From: Candidatus Cryptobacteroides faecihippi
GTDB lineage: Bacteria > Bacteroidota > Bacteroidia > Bacteroidales > UBA932
Length of the DNA: 11,083 nucleotides
Direction of reading: 5' to 3'
NCBI GenBank assembly: GCA_018066065.1
Contig: JAGHSC010000180.1
Location: forward strand, 1-11,083
The position numbers were made by a program, and so were the translations under genes. Shown one piece after another: positions 1 through 6,521 of the stretch (position 1 is the first letter of the stretch; each line of letters begins with the position of its first letter). Under the pieces are notes generated by a model. That model had not been told where the DNA came from, ran no database searches, and saw only the letters and a list, made by a program, of their open reading frames with translations.

Positions 1-1635
1 AGCCGGCATGAAACCGAGATCGATGGCTCCACCGACGACGCAGTTGTAGAACTCAAGCTTTCCACCCCATTCGAGATCTGTGGTCTCAGAGGTCTTGACG
101 TTGAGCTGGGTTTCCTTTCCGTCGATCTTGAACTTGGTGTTGAGCTCGCCTTCTGCCGGGCAGACAAGGAGGTGAACCTCACCGAACTGGCCTGCACCAC
201 CGGACTGCTTCTTGTGACGGTACTGGGCGGTAGCGACCTTGGTGATGGTCTCGCGGTAAGGAACCTTCGGAGCGAAGAGTTCGACTTCCACGCCATATTC
301 ATTGGCAAGACGGGTCTTGACGATGTTGATGTGCTGCTCACCGTTACCGGAAAGGATGGTCTGGCGAAGTTCCTTGGAGTACTCTACGACAACGGTAGGA
401 TCCTGTGAAGTGATCTTCTTGAGAGCATCGCCGAGCTTCTGCTCGTCCTGCTGTACCTTGGCCTTGATGGCGCAGCGGTACTTAGGGGCAGGATAGACGA
501 TCTTCTCGTGGCTGATGCCTGAACCGACTGCAGAGAGAGTGGTGTTGGACTTGCCGTTCTTGAGCTTGACTGCGCAGCCGAAGTCACCGGCGCGGAGAGC
601 CTGTACGGACTCCTTCTTGGTACCTGCAACAGCGTAGATTGCAGAGAAGCGCTCCTTGTTGCCAGTTTCAGGATCCTCCATGTCGACGCCAGGGGTGACG
701 ACACCGGACATTACCTTGAAATAGGAAACCTCACCGAGGTGGGACTCAAGGTTGTTCTTGTAGATGAAGAGGCTGGCAGGCTTGGTCTCATCGACATCTG
801 GAGAGATCGCTACGTTCTTGGTGAACTCGAGGAGTCTCTTGACACCGATGTCCTTCTTTGCTGAGACACAGAAGACAGGCATGACCTTGCACTCGCTGAT
901 ACCGCTTGCAAGTCCCTTGCGGATCTCATCCTCTGTAAGAGTGCCTTCCTCGAAGAACTTCTCCATGAGGGAATCATCGAACTCAGCTGCCTTCTCGATG
1001 AGCTCCTGGCGGGCGAGTTCTGCCTGGTCGGCGAACTCTGCAGGAATCTCGAGATCCTCGCGGGTTCCGTTGGCATCCTTGAAGTGGTAATACTTCATCA
1101 TGAGGACATCGACGAAGCCGTCGAAGCCGGCACCTGTAGAGGTAGGGAACTGGATGTTGATCATCTTGCTTCCAAGTTCCTCCTTGAGTGCAGACTGGGT
1201 TGCATCCCAGTCAGCCTTGTCACCGTCGAGCTGGTTGACAGCCACGATGAGAGGGAGCTTGTACTTCTCGGCATAGCGGATCATGCTGCTGGTACCGACC
1301 TCGACACCCTGCTGGGCATTGACGACGAGGATACCATTCTCGCAGACACGGAATGCAGAGATTGCGCCACCGATGAAATCATCGGAACCAGGGGCATCGA
1401 TGATGTTCACCTTGTTGCCCATGAACTCGGCATAGAGTGGTGTAGCGTAGATTGACCTCTGATTTGCCTTTTCAAGCTCGTCATTGTCGGACACTGTGTT
1501 CTTGTCCTCAACGGTACCTCTACGGTCGATCACCTTGCCTTCGTAAAGCATGGCCTCAGACAACGTGGTCTTTCCGGACTTGGTGCTACCGAGAAGAACC
1601 ACGTTCTTGATGTCTTTGTTAGAATACTCTTTCAT
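1..1635 (-). CDS. fusA2: Elongation factor G paralogue (EF-G2 type), 3' end off the window
   Basis: Translation-factor GTPase-like protein acting on the ribosome during translocation. The frame is open from ATG at 1635 to base 1, giving 545 codons; the usual length is about 700-720, so roughly the last 170 residues (end of domain IV and domain V) are missing. Seen: P-loop GSTKSGKT (residues 16-23), an RRGTVEDKNTVSD stretch (38-50), DAPGSDDF (80-87), NQLD (134-137), SAK (about 257), then domain II (VSYFKVMSG) and a domain IV segment with QSGGAGQFGEV. Three GTPase positions differ from housekeeping EF-G. The catalytic His after DxPG is Ser84, the switch I RGITI threonine aligns with Tyr63, and NKxD is NQLD. 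From memory, the Bacteroides thetaiotaomicron EF-G2 paralogue has the same pattern and supports translocation without GTP hydrolysis. Family assignment is very secure; loss of GTPase activity is inferred. Confidence 0.93.
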   Translation of the reverse strand, partial: MKEYSNKDIKNVVLLGSTKSGKTTLSEAMLYEGKVIDRRGTVEDKNTVSDNDELEKANQRSIYATPLYAEFMGNKVNIIDAPGSDDFIGGAISAFRVCENGILVVNAQQGVEVGTSSMIRYAEKYKLPLIVAVNQLDGDKADWDATQSALKEELGSKMINIQFPTSTGAGFDGFVDVLMMKYYHFKDANGTREDLEIPAEFADQAELARQELIEKAAEFDDSLMEKFFEEGTLTEDEIRKGLASGISECKVMPVFCVSAKKDIGVKRLLEFTKNVAISPDVDETKPASLFIYKNNLESHLGEVSYFKVMSGVVTPGVDMEDPETGNKERFSAIYAVAGTKKESVQALRAGDFGCAVKLKNGKSNTTLSAVGSGISHEKIVYPAPKYRCAIKAKVQQDEQKLGDALKKITSQDPTVVVEYSKELRQTILSGNGEQHINIVKTRLANEYGVEVELFAPKVPYRETITKVATAQYRHKKQSGGAGQFGEVHLLVCPAEGELNTKFKIDGKETQLNVKTSETTDLEWGGKLEFYNCVVGGAIDLGFMPA

Positions 1636-1700
1636 TGATATGACAGTTATGATTATATGATTCTGCACTGTTTCCCACCCACAAGGATGGGCACAACGGA

Positions 1701-1731
1701 CAAATCTAATAAAAAAAAGCCCCAATTACAA
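1701..1731 (-). promoter_or_regulatory. Candidate Bacteroidota promoter for the EF-G2 gene
   Basis: On the minus strand TTG (1731-1729) is followed after exactly 20 nt by TAGATTTG (1708-1701). This matches the -33 TTG / -7 TAnnTTTG pattern used by the primary sigma factor of Bacteroidota. The spacer contains an eight-base T run (1718-1711). The predicted start of transcription is near 1695, giving a leader of about 60 nt before ATG 1635. It lies in the 114-nt gap downstream of the small HTH gene, so EF-G2 can be transcribed independently of it. The leader holds no clear Shine-Dalgarno, as is usual in this phylum. Assigned from consensus only. Confidence 0.5.
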
Positions 1732-1749
1732 CAGGATGGCACACAATAT

Positions 1750-1959
1750 TCACAACGTTTCAATAAGATGTTTCCTGTAGGCTTCGAGAAGCTCTTCTCC
1801 CGAGTACCCCAATTCACACTTCAGCAGCGAATCAAGCTGCCCTTCATCCGCCCCGATGGCGAGGCAGATCTCGGAAAAAGTCAAGTCCGGGTTCCTGTAG
1901 ACACATTCTTCATCCATGGCTTTCTCAAAAGCCGGGTAGGCGGTTTGCATGGTACACAT
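1750..1959 (-). CDS. Small single helix-turn-helix protein (AraC-like half domain), hypothetical
   Basis: A 69-residue protein ending in TGA at 1750-1752. After about 16 residues comes a stretch (YRNPDLTFSEICLAIGADEG, continuing LDSLLKCELGYSGEELLEAYR) that resembles the first HTH of AraC-family regulators: LT-eeI-lxlG, turn, recognition helix, ELGySgeeLLexYR. There is only one such unit and no ligand or second HTH domain, so it is far shorter than a normal AraC protein (about 100 residues for the bare DNA-binding part). I chose ATG 1959 because a GGAAAA-type A-rich stretch precedes it; ATG 1950 is nearly as good, and the longer frame starts only at TTG (2004). It lies upstream of, and is co-directional with, the EF-G2 gene, and is divergent from the XRE gene. 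Possible roles are a small DNA-binding regulator or a remnant of a larger regulator. No function is assigned. Confidence 0.55.
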   Translation of the reverse strand: MCTMQTAYPAFEKAMDEECVYRNPDLTFSEICLAIGADEGQLDSLLKCELGYSGEELLEAYRKHLIETL

Positions 1960-2075
1960 TCTTTTTTTTCCGCAAAGAAAGCAACAGATAATGACATTCT
2001 GCAACTCACAATGGCAACCAAAGATGCCTCGAGGAGCAGGTTTTTTCGTTTCTTTTACTTATTTATGCATTTTTT

Positions 2076-2090
2076 ACAACTTTAAGTTGT
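2076..2090. promoter_or_regulatory. Perfect 15-bp palindrome, candidate operator
   Basis: ACAACTT-T-AAGTTGT is a perfect inverted repeat with 7-bp arms around one central base. It sits in the 217-nt gap between the divergent small HTH gene (start 1959) and the XRE gene (start 2177), in AT-rich sequence. A one-base centre cannot form a good RNA hairpin, so a dimeric DNA-binding protein site is the likelier reading. The protein encoded at 2177 would be the natural candidate (autoregulation). The rest of the gap holds poly-T and poly-A tracts and no open reading frame I would call. Confidence 0.4.
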
Positions 2091-2133
2091 CTTTTGTACC
2101 TTAGGGTTACATCGAACACACAGCTCCAGTGGA

Positions 2134-2141
2134 TAACTTTG
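2134..2141 (+). promoter_or_regulatory. Possible -7 element (TAACTTTG) for the XRE regulator gene
   Basis: TAACTTTG fits the Bacteroidota -7 consensus TAnnTTTG and lies 35 nt before ATG 2177, which would give a leader of about 30 nt. No TTG lies at the expected -33 distance, so the match is half a promoter. Weak -33 contacts would fit a promoter that needs an activator. The palindrome at 2076-2090 lies 43 nt upstream, a position more typical of an activator or of looping than of simple blocking. Confidence 0.3.
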
Positions 2142-2176
2142 CATCCGTAGAATCCACCCAGCTCAACATTTGAACC

Positions 2177-2623
2177 ATGGACGAAGAGACAAGAATCAAA
2201 GAGAACATCCGCAGGAGAAGAAACAATCTCGGCATCACCCAGACAGAAATGGCAAGGCTCCTTGACATAACGCTTCACGCGTACAGAAAGCTTGAATCAG
2301 GTGACACCAGGATTTTCACAAAGTCATTCAGGACCTTCGCCAGGGAAACGGAGACACCTATCAACGAACTGGTGACAGGATTCAGCATCGAGGAAGGGAA
2401 GGACCTGATGCAGCTCAGGGAGGAATTCGACAGGAAGATGGACAGCGTCAGCAAATCCCACAATGAAGAGGTAAGGGAACTGAGCGCGGTCAACCTAAGG
2501 CTCCAGAAGGAGATAATTAAGCTGGAAGCCATGATCCGAGACAAGGATGACATCATCAGAACGGACAAGAAGCTCATCAGGCAGTACGAGAAAAGGATCA
2601 GCAAGCTTGAGTCAATGGACTGA
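2177..2623 (+). CDS. XRE-family HTH regulator with C-terminal coiled coil
   Basis: A 148-residue putative DNA-binding protein. Residues about 7-64 form a Cro/C1-type HTH: IKENIRRRRNNLGITQTEMA, then a recognition segment LDITLHAYRKLESG. The Q22-T-E-M-A and Y36-R-K-L-E-S-G signatures are typical of XRE domains. From about residue 70 to the end the sequence is heptad-like, rich in Leu, Ile, Glu, Lys and Arg, with no Pro or Gly breaks, so it should form one long coiled coil for dimerisation or for holding a partner. There is no ligand or peptidase domain. It starts at ATG 2177 and ends with TGA 2621-2623. It is divergent from the small HTH gene at 1750-1959 and followed 76 nt later by rnhB, which has its own promoter. 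Targets are unknown; autoregulation through the palindrome at 2076-2090 is an inference. Confidence 0.85.
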   Translation: MDEETRIKENIRRRRNNLGITQTEMARLLDITLHAYRKLESGDTRIFTKSFRTFARETETPINELVTGFSIEEGKDLMQLREEFDRKMDSVSKSHNEEVRELSAVNLRLQKEIIKLEAMIRDKDDIIRTDKKLIRQYEKRISKLESMD

Positions 2624-2636
2624 AGTCCGGGAAGCG

Positions 2637-2668
2637 TTTGCACCTCAGCAAAAAGATAAGTATTTTTG
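2637..2668 (+). promoter_or_regulatory. Candidate Bacteroidota promoter for rnhB
   Basis: TTTG (2637-2640), a spacer of exactly 20 nt, and TATTTTTG (2661-2668) form a full match to the -33/-7 consensus of Bacteroidota. Transcription should start near 2673-2675. That coincides with an in-frame ATG at 2673, so the later ATG at 2700 is the better rnhB start, with a leader of about 26 nt. The element sits entirely between the XRE stop and rnhB, so rnhB and the genes after it need not depend on the regulator's promoter. Confidence 0.55.
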
Positions 2669-2699
2669 TGTCATGGCTCGGAAGCTGAGCTTGGAAGCT

Positions 2700-3320
2700 A
2701 TGACAAAGGAAATCCATCTCCTACCCTACATGGAATGCGGCCGCATCGAGGCCGGATGTGACGAAGCCGGACGTGGCCCTCTTGCCGGTCCCGTCTACGC
2801 CGCATCGGTGATCCTCCCCGAAGATTTCCACCACCCTCTCCTGAACGATTCCAAGAAGATGAGCGAGAAGGACAGGGACATTCTCAGACCCATCATAGAA
2901 TCAGAAGCGATAGCATGGGCCGTCGTGCCTGTCGGCCCATCGGAAATCGACGAGCTGAACATTCTCTGGGCTTCCGTCACAGGCATGCAGAGAGCCGTCA
3001 AGGCTCTTTCCGTCCAGCCGGACTTCCTGCTCATCGACGGCAACAAGTTCAGGCCTTTCGAGGGATTCGGCTTCAACGACTTCAGGACGGTTGTCCACGG
3101 AGATGCGACCTACGCATCGATCGCTGCCGCTTCCGTCCTCGCGAAGACGCACAGGGACGAGGAGATGAGGAGGCTCGCACTTGAATATCCACAATACGGA
3201 TGGGACCGCAACTTCGGCTACCCCACCAAGGAGCACATCCAGGCCATCAGGGAACATGGCTACACCATACACCACAGGCGTTCCTTCCATCCGAAGGAGC
3301 TGGAACCCAGCCTGTTCTGA
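2700..3320 (+). CDS. rnhB: Ribonuclease HII
   Basis: Endonuclease that cuts the RNA strand of RNA-DNA hybrids and removes single misincorporated ribonucleotides from DNA, in the cytoplasm with Mg or Mn ions. The 206-residue product has the RNase HII motifs in order: GCDEAGRGPLAGPVYA (Asp21, Glu22), LNDSKK (about 49-54), LIDGNKF (Asp113), HGDATYASIAAASVLAKTHRD (Asp135 in HGD), and the C-terminal GYPTKEH and HRRSFHP. All four expected acidic residues are present, so it should be active. The frame is open back to ATG 2547 inside the XRE gene, but homologues begin just before LLPY and a promoter ends at 2668, so I place the start at ATG 2700; 2673 is the alternative. The S46 peptidase gene follows after 36 nt and probably shares the transcript. 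Confidence 0.95.
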   Translation: MTKEIHLLPYMECGRIEAGCDEAGRGPLAGPVYAASVILPEDFHHPLLNDSKKMSEKDRDILRPIIESEAIAWAVVPVGPSEIDELNILWASVTGMQRAVKALSVQPDFLLIDGNKFRPFEGFGFNDFRTVVHGDATYASIAAASVLAKTHRDEEMRRLALEYPQYGWDRNFGYPTKEHIQAIREHGYTIHHRRSFHPKELEPSLF

Positions 3321-3356
3321 CAGACAAACACCGCAAAGACATAAAAAGGATACAAG

Positions 3357-5447
3357 ATGAAAAAGATTATTCTCTCGGCCGCTGCAGCCATCATGATGGC
3401 CTTCAGCGCAATGGCAGACGAAGGAATGTGGATGCTTCCGCTCCTCCAGCAGCTTAATGCTGGGGCCATGAAGGACCTGGGGTGCAGGCTCACCCCTGAC
3501 CAGATCTACAGCATCAACCATTCTTCGCTCAAGGATGCGATCGTCATCTTCGGCGGAGGATGCACAGGCGAGCTCATCTCGGACAAGGGTCTGCTCGTTA
3601 CCAACCATCACTGCGGCTACTCAAGCATCCAGAAGCTCTCGACGGACGAGCACAACTACCTTGAGGATGGCTTCTGGGCGATGAACAGCAAGGATGAGAT
3701 CCCTGCACCCGGCCTCAGCGTCACCTTCCTCGTCAGCATGACAGACGTAACCGGCAAGGCGGAGACGGAAGAGGAAAGGGCTGCTCTGGTCGAGGCTGCA
3801 GAGAACGACAACCCCAACTGCAAGGCCGTCGTCGAGGACTTCTACAACGAGAATGTGCAGTACCTCATCATCTACAAGATCTACAGGGATGTACGCCTCG
3901 TCGGAGCACCTCCTGCATCAGTAGGCAAGTTCGGTGGCGAGACCGACAACTGGATGTGGCCACGCCACACCGGAGACTTCTCGATGTTCCGCATCTACGC
4001 CGGAAAGGACAACGAGCCTGCCGAGTACTCAGAGGACAATGTCCCTTACAGGCCTGCACAGTCCCTGAAGATCTCCCTCAAGGGTGTGAACGAAGGCGAC
4101 TTCACCTTCATCATGGGCTATCCAGGAAGCACCCAGAGATTCCAGACCGAGGCTCAGCTGAACCACATGATGGATCTCCATGACATCTCGATCGCAGCCA
4201 GGACCCTCCGCCAGGACATCATGTGGAAGTGGATGGAGAAGGATCCTTCAATCAGGCTCAAGTACGCAAACAAGTACTCCGGATCGGCCAACGGCTGGAA
4301 GAAGTGGATCGGCGAGAAGAAGGCCTTCGAGGATCTCGGAATCATCGAGAAGGAAGTCGCCAAGGAGAATGACTTCATGAAGTGGGTCGGGAAGAACAAG
4401 GCCCGCAGGGAAAGCTACGGCAATGCCCTCAAGGACATCGCCGAGGGAGTCGAGGCCACCGCTCAGATGGAGAAGGACGTCACCTTGCTTGGAGAGACAC
4501 TGTTCAACATCGAGCTTATCGGCTTCTCGAGCGCGCTGAACAACGGCATCATGCAGGGACTCAGGTCCGGCCTTGACACCACCGAGGCGCTGAACGCCGC
4601 CATGGCATCGATGGAAAGGAGGTACAAGGACTACTACGAGCCGCTCGACCGCGAGGAAGCAGCTTCCCTCATGGAGTTCTACAGGGCAAATGCAAACCCT
4701 GAATATTTCCTCGAGGGTCTTGGTGCCGACTTTGCGGAACTGGACCTCGAGCAGGCTGTCGATGCCATCTACTCGGCATCGGTGTTCACATCCTGCGAGA
4801 AGCTGAAGGAGGCTGTCGCAAAGGATGGCCTGGAGATCTTCAGCTACGACCCGGCAATCGCTCTCATGGGATCGATCTTCAACGTCTACAGGAAGATCTA
4901 CAAGGAGGACGATGAAAGCGCTGGCAAGATCGCTGCCGGCTCGAAGGCCTACACCGCAGGTCTCATGGAATGGCAGAAGGGCAAGGCGTCCTACCCTGAC
5001 GCAAACTTCACCATGCGTCTCACCTACGGTACCGTCAAGCCATATTCACCAAAGGATGGACTTCTCTACAGGCACTACACCACCATCTACGGTGTGATCG
5101 AGAAGGAAGACCCCGACAACTATGAGTTCAAGGTCCCTGCAAAGCTCAAGGAACTCTACCAGAAGAAGGACTACGGCAGGTATGCCATGAAGGACGGCAA
5201 CCTCCCTTGCTGCTTCCTCACCAACAACGACATCACCGGAGGCAACTCCGGAAGCCCTGTCATGGACGCCGACGGTGAGCTCATCGGACTCGCCTTCGAC
5301 GGCGACTGGGAGAGCATGTCAAGCGACATCATGTTTGAACCGGATCTCCAGAGATGCATCTGCGTGGACATCCGCTACGTCCTCTTCCTGATGGACAAGC
5401 TGGGTGGCGCAGGCTACCTGCTCAAGGAGATGGACATCGTAAAATAA
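3357..5447 (+). CDS. Secreted S46 dipeptidyl peptidase, DPP7 type
   Basis: Serine exopeptidase releasing dipeptides from the N-termini of oligopeptides, probably in the periplasm. The 696 residues are full length for family S46. A signal peptide is clear: MKK, hydrophobic core 4-18, cleavage after SAMA (Ala20), leaving a DEGMWMLP mature start typical of the family. The chymotrypsin-like triad is visible: His85 in TNHHCGY, Asp207 in HTGDFSMF, Ser631 in GGNSGSP. NW (198-199) in DNWMWP and Asp648 fit the pocket that holds the substrate amino group. Eighteen residues after the serine is Gly649 (FDGDWE); DPP11 enzymes have Arg here, for acidic P1 residues, and DPP7 has Gly, for bulky hydrophobic P1. 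The helical domain lies at about 280-540. The gene starts 36 nt after rnhB, with A-rich sequence before ATG 3357, and its stop overlaps the mrp start. Peptide uptake as a carbon and nitrogen source is the likely role. Confidence 0.94.
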   Translation: MKKIILSAAAAIMMAFSAMADEGMWMLPLLQQLNAGAMKDLGCRLTPDQIYSINHSSLKDAIVIFGGGCTGELISDKGLLVTNHHCGYSSIQKLSTDEHNYLEDGFWAMNSKDEIPAPGLSVTFLVSMTDVTGKAETEEERAALVEAAENDNPNCKAVVEDFYNENVQYLIIYKIYRDVRLVGAPPASVGKFGGETDNWMWPRHTGDFSMFRIYAGKDNEPAEYSEDNVPYRPAQSLKISLKGVNEGDFTFIMGYPGSTQRFQTEAQLNHMMDLHDISIAARTLRQDIMWKWMEKDPSIRLKYANKYSGSANGWKKWIGEKKAFEDLGIIEKEVAKENDFMKWVGKNKARRESYGNALKDIAEGVEATAQMEKDVTLLGETLFNIELIGFSSALNNGIMQGLRSGLDTTEALNAAMASMERRYKDYYEPLDREEAASLMEFYRANANPEYFLEGLGADFAELDLEQAVDAIYSASVFTSCEKLKEAVAKDGLEIFSYDPAIALMGSIFNVYRKIYKEDDESAGKIAAGSKAYTAGLMEWQKGKASYPDANFTMRLTYGTVKPYSPKDGLLYRHYTTIYGVIEKEDPDNYEFKVPAKLKELYQKKDYGRYAMKDGNLPCCFLTNNDITGGNSGSPVMDADGELIGLAFDGDWESMSSDIMFEPDLQRCICVDIRYVLFLMDKLGGAGYLLKEMDIVK

Positions 5448-6517
5448 TGGAAATGACTGAACAGGAAATACTCAAGGCCCTGGCCGAAGTCGTGCATCCC
5501 GCCAAGGGAAGCAAGAGCATCGTCGAGCTGGGCATGGTCGAGAACATCGCGATCGCCGATGGGCTCGTGAAGGTCACTCTCGCCTTCCCTAAAAGGCGGG
5601 ACCCGCTTACTGAATATCTCGTGGGAAGCACCCGCGCAGCAATCATCAGGAACTTCCCCGGCACGGAGGCTCAGGTCGAGACCATCGTGAAGGAAGAGGC
5701 TCCGAAGAAGAAACCGGGACTCGATCTCGGCCTCGAGGAAGTCAGCGGCGTGAAGCACATAATCGGAATCGCTTCAGGTAAGGGCGGAGTCGGCAAGTCA
5801 ACTGTCGCTGTCAACCTTGCCATAGCCCTGGCACGCCTCGGCTACAAGGTCGGCCTGGCAGACGCCGACATCTACGGACCGTCAGTCCCGCTCATGACTG
5901 CAACCGAAGGGGAAATACCTGGAGCAGAGCAGATTGAGGAAGGAAAGGAGGTCATCCTCCCGATTGAGAAATACGGCGTGGAATGGATGTCCATCGGCTA
6001 CTTCGCCCAGAGGGAGCAGGCTCTCATCTGGAGAGGTCCGATGGCATGCAACGCACTCAAGCAGATGATTCTCCAGGTACGCTGGGGCGAGCTTGACTAT
6101 CTCCTCATCGACATGCCTCCGGGAACCGGAGACATCCACATCTCTCTTGTCAACGACATCCCGATGGAGGGCGCGGTGATCGTCACCACCCCTCAGACGG
6201 TCGCTCTCTCCGATGTGGAGAAGGGAGTCAACATGTTCAGGAACGAGAACATCGGCAAGAAGATCTTCGGACTTGTGGAGAACATGGCATGGTTCACCCC
6301 GGAGGAACTTCCTGAGAACAAGTACTACATCTTCGGAAAGGATGGAGGAGAGGAGATGGCAAGGAAATACGGAATCGAACTCCTCGGCCAGATTCCTATC
6401 GTCCAGAGCATAAGGGAAGGCGGCGATTCCGGAGAACCTGCCGCCTTATCAACCCGTCCCGACGGACTTGCATTCATCGAGCTCGCAAGCGCACTCGTGA
6501 AAGCCGTCGAGAAATAA
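5447..6517 (+). CDS. mrp: Mrp/ApbC-family P-loop ATPase (Fe-S carrier-like) without CxxC
   Basis: Cytoplasmic ATPase of the Mrp/NBP35 group, usually a carrier or scaffold for iron-sulfur clusters. The 356 residues show an N-terminal MIP18-type (DUF59) domain, about 1-85, then a MinD-like ATPase: deviant Walker A GKGGVGKST (111-119), DADIYGPSVP (139-148), Walker B region LLIDMPPGTGD (219-229), TTPQ (247-250), and a C-terminal GQIPIVQSIREGGDSG (314-329). The usual CPxCG cluster-binding motif after ENM is replaced by AWFTPEELPENKYYIFG (281-297), and Cys201 is the only cysteine. I recall the same replacement in other Bacteroidota Mrp proteins. Start ATG 5447 overlaps the TAA of the peptidase by one base, implying translational coupling; ATG 5453 is an alternative. 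The frame is open upstream to 5354, but that part does not resemble the family. The gene ends four bases before the convergent lipoprotein gene. Confidence 0.93.
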   Translation: MEMTEQEILKALAEVVHPAKGSKSIVELGMVENIAIADGLVKVTLAFPKRRDPLTEYLVGSTRAAIIRNFPGTEAQVETIVKEEAPKKKPGLDLGLEEVSGVKHIIGIASGKGGVGKSTVAVNLAIALARLGYKVGLADADIYGPSVPLMTATEGEIPGAEQIEEGKEVILPIEKYGVEWMSIGYFAQREQALIWRGPMACNALKQMILQVRWGELDYLLIDMPPGTGDIHISLVNDIPMEGAVIVTTPQTVALSDVEKGVNMFRNENIGKKIFGLVENMAWFTPEELPENKYYIFGKDGGEEMARKYGIELLGQIPIVQSIREGGDSGEPAALSTRPDGLAFIELASALVKAVEK

Positions 6518-6521
6518 TCTT

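Noticed and set aside
1701..1749. Possible rho-independent terminator after the small HTH gene (GGGGC followed by eight T on the minus strand)
   Set aside because: The only pairing is a weak GCC with GGC; there is no stem strong enough, and the T run is better explained as promoter spacer.
1657..2085. A 142-codon plus-strand frame opposite the small HTH gene and the gaps around it
   Set aside because: It runs through poly-A and poly-T tracts and has a low-complexity end; the opposite frame has a plausible HTH, so this is judged a shadow.
2644..2689. CTCAGC and GCTGAG complementary pair flanking the rnhB promoter
   Set aside because: The first arm lies upstream of the predicted transcript start, so it would not be in the RNA; six-base arms 34 bases apart are weak evidence.
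2680..2699. AAGCTGAGCTT palindrome and a repeated GGAAGCT just before the rnhB start
   Set aside because: Arms of five bases around one base cannot form a hairpin, and short AGCT-rich repeats of this size are expected by chance.
2901..3611. A 236-codon minus-strand frame across rnhB and the start of the peptidase
   Set aside because: It spans the end of one clear gene, an intergenic gap and the signal peptide of the next, with no recognisable content.
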